NCBI GenBank assembly: GCA_013407085.1
Contig: JACCGJ010020033.1
Span: 1 to 64,000 of the forward strand
Length of the DNA: 64,000 nucleotides
Direction of reading: 5' to 3'
Source of the DNA: Atriophallophorus winterbourni
Taxonomy: Eukaryota; Platyhelminthes; Trematoda; Plagiorchiida; Microphallidae
Shown here piece after piece: positions 1-10,338 of the stretch. Position 1 is the stretch's first letter. The number at the start of each line of letters is the position of its first letter. Position numbers and translations under genes: made by a program. The notes beneath the pieces are model-generated. The model was not told where the DNA came from. It did no database searches and saw only the letters and a program-made list of their open reading frames with translations.

Positions 1-2
1 AT

Positions 3-588
3 CTTGGAGTCTGGATATGGCAGCCTAAAGAAACAGCGTTGCATTCTGAGTCCACTTACAAGCGTGCTCCAAAGCTTCTAGGTATGCTGCGAAGGATCTT
101 CAGAACCTTAACGCCTGGATCGTTGCCAAGCATCATGGAGACCTACTTAATTCCCACAATGGAACATGCATTGCAAGCATGGACTACGTGGATGAAAAAA
201 AAATATATTCTTGCTTGACAGGATATATCATCGTGCAACTAAACTCGTGCGTGGTTTTCGAGACCGTACATACGAGGAAAGGTTGAAAAAGCTAAAGCTC
301 CCCACTCTCCTTCAACGTAGACTTCGGAGTGACGTTATCCTTACTTACAAAATATTGCATACTCTAAATCATCCACTCAAACATTTATTCAAATACCGTG
401 AATCAGGAATTACACTAGCCACTCAGCGGCACTACAAATTCCACATTCCCGTACTAATTGTCGCCGATATTTTTATTCAGTACGTGTCTGTTTCCTGTGA
501 AATGCCCTTCTTGAAGCAATTATCACCTCTCCCTGCATCCAAACATTCACTCGAACCTTACACACTTATTTGTTACACAACGAATTGA
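3..588 (+). pseudogene. C-terminal end of a CR1/jockey-like non-LTR reverse transcriptase
   Basis: Reading frame 3 from base 3 gives LGVWIW... through MEHALQAWTTWM, then the frame changes in the run of A near 195-204 and continues from 211 with LLDRIYHRATKLVRGF, YEERLKKLKLPTL and RLRSDVILTYKILH. This block (LGVW..., EYA.QAW.PW, RATK, YEERL, RRLRGDLI..YKIL) is the usual region after the RT active site in CR1/jockey-type elements. The same block recurs at 12908-13327, 30430-30900, 40935-41501 and 63760-64000. The copy is cut by the window edge and has a frameshift, so it is dead. Nothing of the endonuclease or catalytic RT part is visible here. Confidence 0.85.
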
Positions 589-1353
589 AGATGCCTGTGT
601 ATTGACTCAGGGTAAGCATATTACTTGACTCCAGTGACATCGTATAATTGATTTTCAATACCTCCTATTGAACGCATATTTACTATGATATGGTAATTGT
701 GAAGCTATGTGCTTTTTGTAACCATAAATTCTTGAACCGAAAAAAGATTACATTGAAAACTTACACTATATTTTTGCTTTACTCTCATGGTGATCTATAA
801 AACAAATTTACTGCGCAGTATTTTGCAGTTGAAGCAAACTAATTTAGAATGTTTAGAAATTACCCAAGACGTTCGAATGCTGATGAAATTCAAAGGAACG
901 TAGCTAGTCAGTAACAGCATCCATTATCCGCTGGCCAGGAGAGTTTTATTAATGAACAATTTTATACACCATACATCATGGCTGCAGAATACAATTTTTT
1001 GCTTCTAAACCGCTCATATAATCAAGTGTTTGTGCTCATCAACATTTTTTATAATACACGTCTCAGGCAACTGAATCTGAGAATTCTATCACAAAAGGGT
1101 GCAGATAAAATTTATACTTGAATAAAATTTACTAAGTACCGCTTTGCAGCACATGATTAATTTAGTTCAACATCGAACTGCAAGCAACATCCGAGGTCAT
1201 GGTTGCATGATAGATATATCAAACTTCAAACGGAAATGCCGCTTGTTGGTCTAGCTCTAAACAGGAAGGTTACAGTCGTACTCTTTTTAGATTTTCTCAC
1301 ATCTCTCAAACGTACAAACCACAATCATTTTCGGCTGTTTGCCCTCATCCGTT
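589..1353. other. AT-rich stretch, nothing recognised
   Basis: No open frame with a recognisable motif, no repeat shared with the rest of the window. It probably includes the 3' tail of the CR1-like fragment to its left. Confidence 0.5.
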
Positions 1354-2153
1354 TGTAACAAAGGCTAAATACCACTTGTAGTGATTAAGTCAACGTTGCA
1401 GTTTACCACAAGCACAGCGATAGCACACACCAAATGAGAACTCCGGAAGTCGGAATACAAAGGTGTATGAAATGACGCACGCGTTACAATAGAATGTCGT
1501 AGACAAGTCCTGTGGTTGATGCGCAGCTGGGTCGCTGAATGATTGTTCACAGGTCCTTGTCTGGATGCGCAGCCGGATGGCTGGAATGCGATGGCTGCTG
1601 AGCGGCAGCTAGCGCGGCCAAAAAGAAAACGAACTCCGACGAGCGCGGGGTAGAGTCCGACAAAACAAAGAGATTGAGAATCAATAAAATATAAAATAAA
1701 ATAACCAACATTATCATTCTTATCCAAAATAGGAACGTAGAAAGAGTTTGACATCCTTTTCTACGTGTTGTGCGATATGGAAGCGAACGATAATATTGGC
1801 GCAAAATACAAAAGATACATAAGAAATGACGCTTCGTTACACACTCTACCTTTAAATTGAGCGCACTTAATCTTTGTTCTCCTTTTTCCTTTCAGACCGA
1901 CGGCGAGGTACTTGGTCGTCCGTTTGTCGATACAATGAGTGATTACCCCATCCTGGACCACAGTGACCTTTCGTATCTTTGACTGCGTCATCACGCGCAA
2001 TTTTCGAATTACTTTTTTGTACTGTGTGTCATCTACAAGCCCCGGCTGTGCATCGTACCATACACCTTTGTATTCCGACTTCCGGATTTCTCATTTGGTG
2101 TGTGTGCTATCATTGTGCTTGTTGTAAACTTCAGCTTTACCTTAATCGCTAAA
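1354..2153 (+). mobile_element. LTR of gypsy family A, split by a nested LTR
   Basis: Bases 1354-1376 are the first 23 bases of the family A LTR (TGTAACAAAGGCTAAATACC then ACT). The LTR resumes at 1846 and runs to 2153. Without the insert and one copy of its 4-bp duplication it is 331 bp, the same length as the family A LTR at 2635-2965, which lies in the opposite direction. No family A internal sequence follows on the right. Instead a truncated family B LTR starts at 2154, so this is a solo or recombined LTR. Confidence 0.8.
1377..1841 (-). mobile_element. Solo LTR of gypsy family B nested in a family A LTR
   Basis: A 465-bp block that starts TGTAGTGATTAAG and ends CGTTACA on the + strand (TG...CA ends on either strand) is flanked by CACT at 1373-1376 and 1842-1845. 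The surrounding family A LTR reads TACCACTCTACC when the insert and one CACT are removed, so CACT is a target-site duplication. Its 3' part (about the last 95 bp on the minus strand) is nearly the same as family A, while the middle (about 1470-1650) is not. The two families are therefore related but distinct. No internal region is present. Confidence 0.8.
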
Positions 2154-2417
2154 TTTGAGTTTGTTTCCCTTTTGGCCGCCGCTAGCTGCTGCTACGCGGC
2201 CATCGTCTTCCAGCCAACCGGCTGCGCATCCACACAAGGAGCTGTGAACAATCATCTAGCGACTCAGCTGCGCATCGACCACAGGACTTGTCTACGACAT
2301 TCTATTGTACCGCGTGCATCATCTCATACACCTTTGTATTCCGACTTCCGAAGTTCTCGTTGGGTGTGTGCTATCACTGTGCTTGTGGTAAACTGTAACT
2401 TTACCGCAATCGCTACG
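2154..2417 (+). mobile_element. 5'-truncated family B LTR abutting family A
   Basis: The reverse complement of 1377-1650 aligns with 2157-2417, including GGCTGCGCATCCA and GGACTTGTCTACGACATTC. The block lacks the beginning of the LTR and joins directly to the end of the family A LTR at 2153. Its right end (CGCTAC) joins directly to gag sequence that lies on the other strand. Both junctions look like recombination or deletion breakpoints. Confidence 0.65.
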
Positions 2418-2634
2418 TGCTGCGATGGAACAGTTGTTGCTACAAAAGTTCGAGCGAGTTCTATCGCCTCCAACAAGCCGCCCGGTGGTTTACGTAGGAA
2501 TTCCACCTTCAACTGCGCGTCAGCCACACCAATTGTGAAACGATGAAGCAGTTGCCACTTGGATGTTTAACATCAACATTTTCATCCGTTTTCGACATGG
2601 TGTTTATGGGGTTTTGTACACCCTCGTCACCAAA
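2418..2634 (-). pseudogene. Family A gag fragment with primer-binding region
   Basis: On the minus strand, immediately after the LTR end (CGCTACA), comes TTTGGTGACGAGGG, the position and look of a primer-binding site. A gag start MSKTDENV... follows. A 2-base insertion relative to the copy at 6411-6627 shifts the frame, and then ADAQLKVEFLRKPPGG and ARTFVATTVPSQHV are read. The fragment stops at 2418. It matches 6411-6627 closely, including the same missing capsid region. Confidence 0.7.
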
Positions 2635-2965
2635 TGTAGCGATTGGGGTAAAGCTGCAGTTTACAACAAGCACAATGATAGCACACACATCAAATGAGAA
2701 CTCCAGGAGTCGGAATACAAAGGTGTATGGTACGATGCACAGCCGGGGCTGGTAGATGACACGCAGTACAAAAAAGTAATTCGAAAAGTGCGCGCAATGA
2801 CGCAGTCAAAAATACGAAAGGTCACTGTGTTCCAGGATGTGGTAATCACTCATTGTATCGACCAACGGACGACCAAGTACCTCGCCGTCGGTCTGAAAGG
2901 GAAAAGGAGAACAAAGATTAAGTGCGCTCAATTTAAAGGTAGAGTGGTATTTAGCCTTTGTTACA
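2635..2965 (-). mobile_element. Family A LTR (3' LTR of the gypsy element to its right)
   Basis: 331 bp, minus strand TGTAACAAAGG...CGCTACA, nearly identical to 6628-6957. On its right lies a purine-rich tract (minus strand GGAGGAGGGAGGCGG) directly before TGTAACA, as expected for the polypurine tract before a 3' LTR. On its left lies a primer-binding region and gag, as expected after a 5' LTR. It therefore plays both roles, as in a tandem LTR-internal-LTR-internal arrangement. Confidence 0.85.
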
Positions 2966-4057
2966 CCGCCTCCCTCCTCCAGCAGTTGCACTGTCCTCAG
3001 TGCAAGAGAGTTGTGAGGTAGCAAGTCCTCCTTCAGCTGGCACTTCCACCGTTTGTTCCGCATTCGGTACACTCCCGTGCGGAACGACGCTGCCGAATGT
3101 GTCTTGGGGTTGGGATAAGTTAGCCGGTTTCAGCTGGTTGTAATGGACGGTAACAGATGTGCCGGTCATATCATTCACATCACGCATAACGTAGGTAGGG
3201 GAGCGCACCAAAAGTATAACAAAAGTTCCTTTCTATGGGTTGTGAAAGGCGCAGGATTTGCCTGCTGCTGGTTTGGGACGGTGAAGCCACACATAATCGC
3301 CGACTTTGTACGACGGACCGCGCACAGTTAAATCATATCCTCGCTTTTGGTGTGCCTGACATTTAGCCGTTTGCTGGGCGGCGAGTTGAAAGGTGCGGGG
3401 TAACGTTTCTCGTAAATTATCACTGTAGTCATCAAGATCACGTGTCTCTGCATGGACGGCAGGCGTGAGAATGTCGATCGGTCGTCGGAGCTCATGACCG
3501 AATGTTAAATACGCGAGTGTAAATCCAGTAGAGCTATGTAATGTTGCACGATATACCAAAAGGCAGTGTGGTAACAGTTTGTCCCATATTTGCGTATTTG
3601 TTTGACTGACAAAAGAGCACAGTATGTTATCAATCGTTCGATTTGTCCGCTCAACCAGACCATTGCTTTGGGGGTGATAAGGGGTTGTTCGCGTCTTTCG
3701 TATACCGGAAAGTTTGCACAGTTGACGCAAAAGATGGCTTTCAAACGCTGTTCCTTGATCAGAGTAGATTGATAGAGGGGCACCAAATCGAGCAATCAAT
3801 TCACAGGCTATTACATCAGCGACGGTTATTGCTTCTTGGTTCGGGATAGGTATGGTTTCGCACCACTTAGTGAAATAGTCAACCATAACTAATATGTACT
3901 TGTTTCTCGAACGTGTCTCTGGTAGTGGACCGATGATATCAACTCCAAGTCGTTCATTGGGTTCACTAGTTGTGATGATCTGTAGAGGGGCCCTTGGTGT
4001 CATTGAAGGAGCTTTGATAAGCGAACACAAACTACATTTGTTGCAAAAGCTGTTCAC
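2966..4057 (-). pseudogene. Family A integrase, frameshifted near its C-terminus
   Basis: On the minus strand from 4057: CNKCSLC at the zinc-binding end, then the DDE core with all three acidic positions visible: GVDIIGPL, YSDQGTAF, and SNGLVERTNRT. The chain continues through VGDYVWLHRPKPAAGKS to 3233. A frameshift near 3225 leads to the tail LVRSPTYVMRDVNDMTG..., ending near the polypurine tract at 2966-2983. The enzyme would insert the element's DNA copy. The H-H half of the N-terminal zinc finger is lost in the frameshifted stretch upstream. Confidence 0.85.
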
Positions 4058-5876
4058 GTCGTTTTGTAAATTTGGTCACCAGAACCGTTGAGTAATTGAA
4101 ACCACTGTCTTTCACTGACCCAGATGTCCGATTTGCGTATGCAAAGAATCAATGACTTCGTTAATTTTGTTTTTAGGGACGACAATTCTAGGTGACGTGG
4201 CGTTTGGGGGCTGGATATAAAGGACACCGTTAATTATTTTTAAATGAGGCCACTGGGCTCACAAGGTTCTTTCTTCTGAACTTCTACCTTCCATTTCGAT
4301 TCCTGTCGGTTTACAATTTCCATGCATTTGGCGGCGATATATATCTTATATGTGCATCATCGAGCTGACTTCTGCTCCATTCACTTTCCGCTAACGGGTT
4401 TACCAATATGACAATAATCGAATCTGAAGTTGCACGCGAAAGTGCGTCAGCATTGGCATGTCGCTAACCTGGTCGATAGATACATTCAAAATTGTACTCT
4501 TGCAATTTTTCTTGCCAACGCGCCACCTGTCCCGGGGGATCTCTGAAAGTACGCAACCATTGCAGTGCTTGATGATCAACACGAACGATGAAGGGTTTTC
4601 CTAAGAGGTACGGCTGGATGTGCTGAAGAAAAAATACAAGCGCTAAAATTTCACGTCTCGTGGTACTGTAGTTGCGTTCTAGTTTAGAAAGTTGTCTGCT
4701 GGCGTAGGCGATTACCCGTTCAGTACCATCTGGAGAATACTGAGATAGAACAGCACCGATTGCCATTTCACTCGCATTAGTATCCAAAATGAAGCGCTCA
4801 GTATTTGGACTGACATCTGGAAGTGCTAGTATCGGTGATGATGTTAGCAGAGATTTCAAATGCTGGAAGGCCTGATCACACTCGGCTGTCCATTGAAATT
4901 TTCTCCCCTTATACGTCAAGCGATGTAAGGGTGCGGCAATGAAAGCAAAATTCTCAATAAATTTTCGATAATATAAGGTTAAACCCATGAAACTTTTAAC
5001 TTCGTGAGAGTTAGAAGGAGTGGTCCAATTAGCGATTTTATCGGTCTTGTCTGGATCCGTTCGAACGCCCTTATCGGATAGTATGTGACCCAAAAGCTTG
5101 ACATCTCTCTGTAAAAACTTGCATTTCTCCGAACGCAGCGTCAAACCAGACTCACGTAAACGTTCAAATACACGATGTAGGTTTTGATTGTGTTCATCAA
5201 TTGTTCGTCCGAACACGATAATGTCGTCCGGATAAATGAGGAATTGTGCAGGAACCAGTTCTTGCAGCACGGTATTCATCAGGCGCTGAAATGTTGCGGG
5301 TGCATTCGCCAATCCGAACGTCATTGCTTCGAACTCAAACAGTCCACAAGGTACGACAAATGCGGTTTTATGTCTATTAGCTGGGTGTACGTCGACTTGC
5401 CAGTATCCCGAAGCCAAATCCAAAGTAGAGAACCAGTTAGCGCCGTGAACTGCATCAAGGGTATCGTCTATTCGCGGAAGAGGAAATGAATCCCTCACAG
5501 TAAGTGAGTTAAGACGCCGGTAGTCAGCACAGATCCTCAGCGAGCCGTCTTTTTTCTTCACCAGTACGATAGGTGAGGCCCATGGTGAAGTAGATGGTTT
5601 AATGATGACTTGATCAAGCATATGTTTTATCGAGCTGTACAACTGGGCTTGGTAATGCACCGGTACACGGCGAGGTGCTTGGTGAATCGGCTGGTGATTG
5701 CCAGTATCGATGGAATGTCGTAGTATATTCGTTCGGCCAAGGCGACTATTGTTGCAATCAAAAATATCGCGAAATTTACACAATATTCCCCTGAGGCCTA
5801 TTCTCTGTGGACCTGCAGCACAAGTAGTCTTGATTAGTGGGTCTATCCAATTAGGAGCTGGTGTAACGGAATTCAC
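4058..5876 (-). pseudogene. Family A reverse transcriptase and RNase H
   Basis: From 5876 down to 4464 one frame of 470 codons holds the RT: SPWASPIVLVKKKDGSLR, ICADYRRLNSLTV, FSTLDLASGYWQV, FGLANAPATFQRLMN. The catalytic box reads IYPDDIIVF where gypsy RTs have Y-x-DD, usually with Leu or Met at the second place. RNase H follows: FILDTNASEMAIGAVLSQ, RREILALVFFL, VRVDHQALQWL. A frameshift near 4464 precedes HANADALSRATSDS, the end of RNase H, and 4058-4400 is a decayed linker to the integrase. This is the longest surviving coding stretch in the element. Confidence 0.9.
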
Positions 5877-5903
5877 CTGGGGGACACTACGTTACGCAAA
5901 TGA

Positions 5904-6260
5904 TCAGGTTCCGCGAGCTAAATTTATGACAGCTTGTTGGCGTGATAAAAAATCCATGCCGAGTATGGCATCCCACGGTATGTCAGCGCGTAAAAATTTA
6001 TGATAGGCTTGAAATTCTCCTATATGTATCGAACAGCGATAACAACCGTATACTTTCATCTCCGTGCCGTTAACGGACATTAAATTTCTATCACTGACAC
6101 ATGTTCTGCAAGCAACCAAAGGAAACGCACAATGAAGTATCGAATATGAAGCCCCGGTGTCGATTTAGATGTTAGCGCTTACACCATTAATGATACCAGA
6201 CATACTGAAAGGCTTAGGTGCAACGACAAATGAGCAAGAAAACGTAGATACATAGTTTTT
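5904..6260 (-). pseudogene. Family A retroviral-type aspartic protease
   Basis: Minus strand: FSMSGIINGVSANI, then an in-frame TAA, then IDTGASYSIL, the aspartic protease active site (DTGAS). The chain continues to ADIPWDAILGMDFLSRQQAVI, which matches the conserved ILGMDFL near the C-terminus of gypsy proteases. The stop lies directly before the catalytic Asp, so the protein cannot be made as one piece. Confidence 0.8.
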
Positions 6261-6627
6261 CTGCGAATGCTTACCGGGTCCACGGATCATTGAGTTGTGT
6301 CCACACCGCTGAGCTGCTTTGCCAAATCGTCTGCAGTCTATGCAATCGGCTACGGGATATTTACGTTCGGCAAAAAGTGTAGGGGGGTGAATCGACAACA
6401 GGTGCAACTACGTGCTGCGATGGAACAGTTGTTGCTGCAAACGTTCGAGCGTGTTCTATCGCCTCCAACAAGCCGCCTGGTGGTTTACGTAGGAATTTCA
6501 CTTTTTACTGCGCGTCAGCCACCAATTGTGAAACGATGAAGCAGTTGCCACTTAGATGTTTAACATTAACATTTTATTCCGTTTCCGACATGGCGTTTAT
6601 GGGTTTTTGTACACCCTCGTCACCAAA
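6261..6627 (-). pseudogene. Family A gag remnant with zinc-finger-like box
   Basis: Minus strand from 6591: MSETE, stop, NVNVKHLSGNCFIVSQLV, then ADAQ, stop, KVKFLRKPPGG and ARTFAATTVPSQHVVAPVV. After a frameshift: FAERKYPVADCIDCRRFGKAAQRCGHN. The N-terminus joins in frame to the C-terminal part, leaving almost no room for a capsid domain, so the body of gag is missing. The primer-binding region TTTGGTGACGAGGG-like lies between the LTR and the ATG. Confidence 0.7.
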
Positions 6628-6957
6628 TGTAGCGATTAAGGTAAAGCTGCAGTTTACAACAAGCACAATGATAGCACACATCAAATGAGAACTCCGGAAG
6701 TCGGAATACAAAGGTGTATGGTACGATGCACCGCCGGGGCTGGTAGATGACACGCAGTACAAAAAAAGTAATTCGAAAATTGCGCGTGATGACGCAGTCA
6801 AAGATACGAAAGGTCACTGTGTTCCAATATGTGGTAATCACTCATTGTATCGACCAACGGACGACCAAGTACCTCGCCGTAGGTCTGAAAGGGAAAAAGA
6901 GAACAAAGATTAAGTGCGCTCAATTTAAAGGTAGAGTGGTATTTAGCCTTTGTTACA
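6628..6957 (-). mobile_element. Family A LTR (5' LTR)
   Basis: 330 bp, minus strand TGTAACAAAGG...CGCTACA. Nearly identical to 2635-2965 and followed on the minus strand by the primer-binding region and gag start, as expected for the 5' LTR. Right flank CGTTGATTC is not repeated at the far end. Confidence 0.88.
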
Positions 6958-6983
6958 CGTTGATTCTTTGTATTTAGCGCCAG

Positions 6984-7010
6984 GTTCAAGTTCAAGTTCA
7001 AGTTCAAGTT
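6984..7010. repeat. (TTCAAG)n hexamer microsatellite
   Basis: About four and a half copies of GTTCAA directly after the family A LTR. Confidence 0.9.
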
Positions 7011-7727
7011 GCACAGGGCTGAAGGTGGCTGAAAACCAACCACGCGCCCAGATTTCCTTCGACGGTATGCGGTTGAGCACCCGGCACTTCAATATCGAGT
7101 ATATAGTACGTACTTTTCACACGTTCTTGTTTCCGAATATCTGGAAAGTAAGGTAGGGTTTCTCTTCACCAGCACGGTGAGAGGTCAGCTATTCAGAAAA
7201 CAATGCAATAATATGCGTGAACAATGTGTGGTGTATGAAATCACTAGCCTAGTTGAGGTAAAGTGAAAAACAGTCATAGACTGCATGTGGGCTAATTTAC
7301 TGCCAGGTTGTCCAGGCCTAGACAGATATGATAAAAATGTAAAAATACGTTTTTCTGTTTGTTTTTTAAAGTTTTTTTATTAGACAATATGCGGAAATAT
7401 GATAGACCATTTGTCGTCTAATTCCCTTTTAAAGCTGAACACATTTGGGAGGTTAAGTATATCTTATTTTAATGAACGTAGAATGTTTTAACTTTCGCTG
7501 AAATTAAATTTACATTTCACCCAATGGTAAGACATACTCAGAAACCAGTTGTGGTGTGTAAGTGCGGAATGTGATCAACACGGTGATTTACTTGTTTCTT
7601 AGCATCTTAAGCTATTGGGAAGGGATCATTTTGTGACTATTTGTTTGAACATAGTTATTATTTGTAAAACCCAATTTATTTGTCTAATACCTTTAGTCAA
7701 TGTGAAATGCCAACTGTCTATATTTGG
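7011..7727. other. No gene seen
   Basis: 7011-7100 is richer in GC than its surroundings and may be repeat-derived. The rest is AT-rich without a recognisable motif. Confidence 0.5.
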
Positions 7728-7937
7728 CAACGAATCGCTTCAATATTTCAACCTGCCGGGAAAAATTTACATATTGTGTCACTTCATAAGCAACTTAATT
7801 GATGGAACGGTGAACGTTAGCATGACCCTAAATTATGATTACAATTTGCGGAGATTCCCCGAAAATTTGCCGCTTAAATCTCGTGGGAGATGTACACGCT
7901 CACGTCCAAATAGAATATGGATATTATCCAGATGGCG
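7728..7937 (+). pseudogene. Broken copy of an exon like 26154-26388
   Basis: CAACGAATCGCTTCAATATTTCAACC aligns base for base in length with the start of the exon at 26154. Further on, GCATGACCCTAAATTATGAT, ACAATTTGCGGAGATTCC and ATGGATATTATCCAGATGGCG match the exon, whose frame reads MTLKYDYNLRRYPENW. This copy has lost about 25 bases, has stop codons, lacks an acceptor AG, and at the donor position reads GCG|GTTGGG in place of GCG|GTAAGC. From 7938 on, the sequence belongs to the gypsy integrase on the other strand. It is a pseudo-exon of a gene family or a duplicated fragment. Confidence 0.7.
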
Positions 7938-8900
7938 GTTGGGAATTTGGGTTACAATAAATTCTGATATGATTGATATGTCTCATTTGTATCACACATC
8001 CAGAACGGACCTTATAAAGAACGGTTCTGACAGGTTGTATAATAACAGCAGGCTCCCAGTATGAACCGTTTCTTCTGAACATGCGTACATAAACCGTATC
8101 TCCAGACTTGTAGACTCTTTTGTGTTTAGTGTGTGCGTCGAGGTTTGATTGAGTGTCCGATCGTGGATTAGTATTCGGTAGCATGGCCTCATTTGCTGTT
8201 CGTATGGGTCGTCCCAGAAGACATTCTGCTGGTGACAGTTTATTCGGTCTTGCTGGATTTGAGGTAGAGCGGTAACTAAGTACACATTTTGTCAGATTCG
8301 ACTTACGCTGCCCCTCTCCTTTCAATTTAATCATTGCCCGTTTATATGTATCGACAAATCTCTCCGTTTGTCCGTCAGATTGGGGATAATAGATTGGGCT
8401 AAAAATGTGGGTAATAGCACGCCTTTGACAAAATTCCTTAAAATGATCGCATCTAAATTGTGGTCCGTTGTCACTAATGAAAGTGCCCGGATTACCAAAT
8501 CTTGAGAAGAGTTCCTCCAAGCGTGCTATGTTAGCTGACGCCGTGGTGGCAGTCATTCTGAAAATTTCCGGCCATTTTGAGTATGCGTCTACAACGACCA
8601 GATTACTGACTTGGTCAATCGGTCCAGTAAAACCAATATGTATGAGAGTCCATTGACCTTTTGGCGCTGGCCACGACACGGGATCAACTTTACGCGGTAA
8701 TTTGGCTGCAGTGGCACAATTTTGGCACGATCGAACCGTTTGTTCAATATCACGATCCATGAACGGTCATTAAGCAAGCGAGCTTGTGCTTTAATTCGAT
8801 TGATTCCAGGGTGACCCGTATGAAACAGCTCTAACACCATAGACTGCAGAATTTTAGGGATAACAACACGGTCATACAACATTAAACAGTCATTAATCAT
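7924..8900 (-). pseudogene. Integrase of the second gypsy element
   Basis: Minus strand: zinc end LFHTGHPGINRIKAQARLL (8820-8760), a frameshift, then RSCQNCATAAK. In the core, the first acidic position reads LIHIGFTGPI where this family has H-x-D-F-x-GP, so the catalytic Asp is Gly. The second (FISDNGPQF) and third (DGQTERFVDTY) are kept. The C-terminal part VYKSGDTVYVRMF...MRHINHIRI is the usual tail domain. The last residues come from the neighbouring pseudo-exon. Dead through the Asp change and frameshift. Confidence 0.88.
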
Positions 8901-8960
8901 AGAAAGCGCGAAACTTCAGTGGCGAAAATGCTCGCACATGGCATCCAACCGCTCATCTGG

Positions 8961-10283
8961 CTAACAATTTCGTTGATAGTGTATAATTTTCTGCGAGATA
9001 GGGTCCTTCACAGTTTCCCGTCGAATATCCTGTTCTGTAATAGATAGTTGACGTATCGATATCTGATAAACTGAACGCATTTCTTCATTCGCATTGATAG
9101 CGGCGACAAAAAATTCTTCTTCTTGCAGTTGTGGATAGTGTGGGATTAGCCGCGATAAGGCGTCGGCATGTCCAAAACTTGCAGTACTTTTATGGTCTGT
9201 GTACATTGTAGAGCGTCTTCCATGAATCACCTTATGGAATTTCTTAGTAGTAAACACCAGTGCAAGCCCTTCCTTTTCGATTTGACTATAATGTTTCTCT
9301 GCTGGTAACAGCGAACGCGGAACATGCATAACGGCTTTTTGACGACCATCTCTGAACTGGTGTAATAACACCGAAATCCATTTTGCGCCTTTAGTCAGAA
9401 GATTGTTCAGCTGACGAACAAAATGATGATAGTATTTTACTAGTCGCAAGAACGACTGTAAAAAAGCAAAATCGTGGGGTAAAGGCATAGATTTTACCGC
9501 TGCAATTTTTTGGGGGTCAGGTGTCCTACCATTACTGTCTATTATGGATCCAAGGTAAGACACACTGGAGAACATAAGAGAACATTTCTCCGAACTAAAC
9601 TGAAATCCGTATTCCTCAATACGTGAGAACAACTGAGAAATATGGGTGTAACGTTCGAACTGACAACGATCACGTCATCCATATATGCCATTGCAAAGGG
9701 CAATCCTAAGAGCATAGTGTCCATGATTTGTTGGAAGATTGCCGGTGCGCACTTGACACCAAATGATAGTCGATTATAACAATAGAGGCATCAATGCGCG
9801 TTGATTGTTAGAAGATTTTGGATTTTTCGCTGACTGCGACCAAAAGATATGCGTCTGAGAAATGTATCTTCGAAAAAATTCTGCCTCCATTTAGTTGTGC
9901 GAACATGTCTTCTGGGACAGTCAACGGATACTGCTGAGTCTCAAGACAGTCGTTTATTCCTGTAGAGAAATCGGCACATTGTCTCAGTTTTTCGTTTACT
10001 TTCTTAACCAAAACTATTGGTGCACCCCAGGGTGAATAAATAATTGGGATGATGACTCCTTCACTTTCTAATCGGTCCAACTCTTCCTCGACTGCATGAA
10101 GACTTGCGCAAGGCACCGGCATTTCGGGCAGAACACAGGGCGTGATTCCGGTTTTAAATGTTGTTCAGCTTCCATTTGAATAAAGCGACCCAGACCATCA
10201 GCGAATACACAGGAATAATTGGAGGAGAAGTGTTTCAGCAAATTCGTTGTATTAAATAACTCGGTTGTGGAAAACACAATCAA
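8961..10283 (-). pseudogene. RT and RNase H of the second gypsy element
   Basis: Minus strand pieces in order: ELDRLESEGVIIPI, YSPWGAPIVLVKK, LRQCADFSTGIND, GRIFSKIHFSDAY (10122-9808), a frameshift, then AYMDDVIVVS with the catalytic YMDD (9724-9542), another frameshift, then GYLGSIIDSNGRTPDP-type sequence, PAEKHYSQIEKEGLALVF and MYTDHKSTASFGHADALSRL (9632-8961). Compared with gypsy RNase H, two blocks are missing: one between the RT thumb and VLLHQF, and one between TDHK and SFGHADALSR. Confidence 0.85.
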
Positions 10284-10338
10284 TTTTATCTATCAGTGTA
10301 CTCTCAGTTTGATTGCAAATGGTAGTAAACGGCACACC

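Larger units (their letters stand above)
2635..6957 (-). mobile_element. Ty3/gypsy retrotransposon, family A, gag-deleted and decayed
   Basis: Two 330-331-bp direct repeats (2635-2965 and 6628-6957) flank, on the minus strand, a shortened gag with a zinc-finger-like motif, an aspartic protease, RT, RNase H and integrase in gypsy order. The gag motif CIDCRRFGKAAQRCGHN resembles the C...RRFG..A..C box of the trematode CsRn1/Gulliver-type clade (family knowledge, not tested here). Stops and frameshifts separate the pieces. About 4.3 kb in total. No flanking target duplication can be read because the left LTR continues into more internal sequence. Confidence 0.85.

Noticed and set aside
1939..3331. 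Several + strand open frames over the LTRs and integrase
   Set aside because: They lie opposite clearly recognisable minus-strand gypsy sequence or within LTRs shared by all copies; they are shadows.
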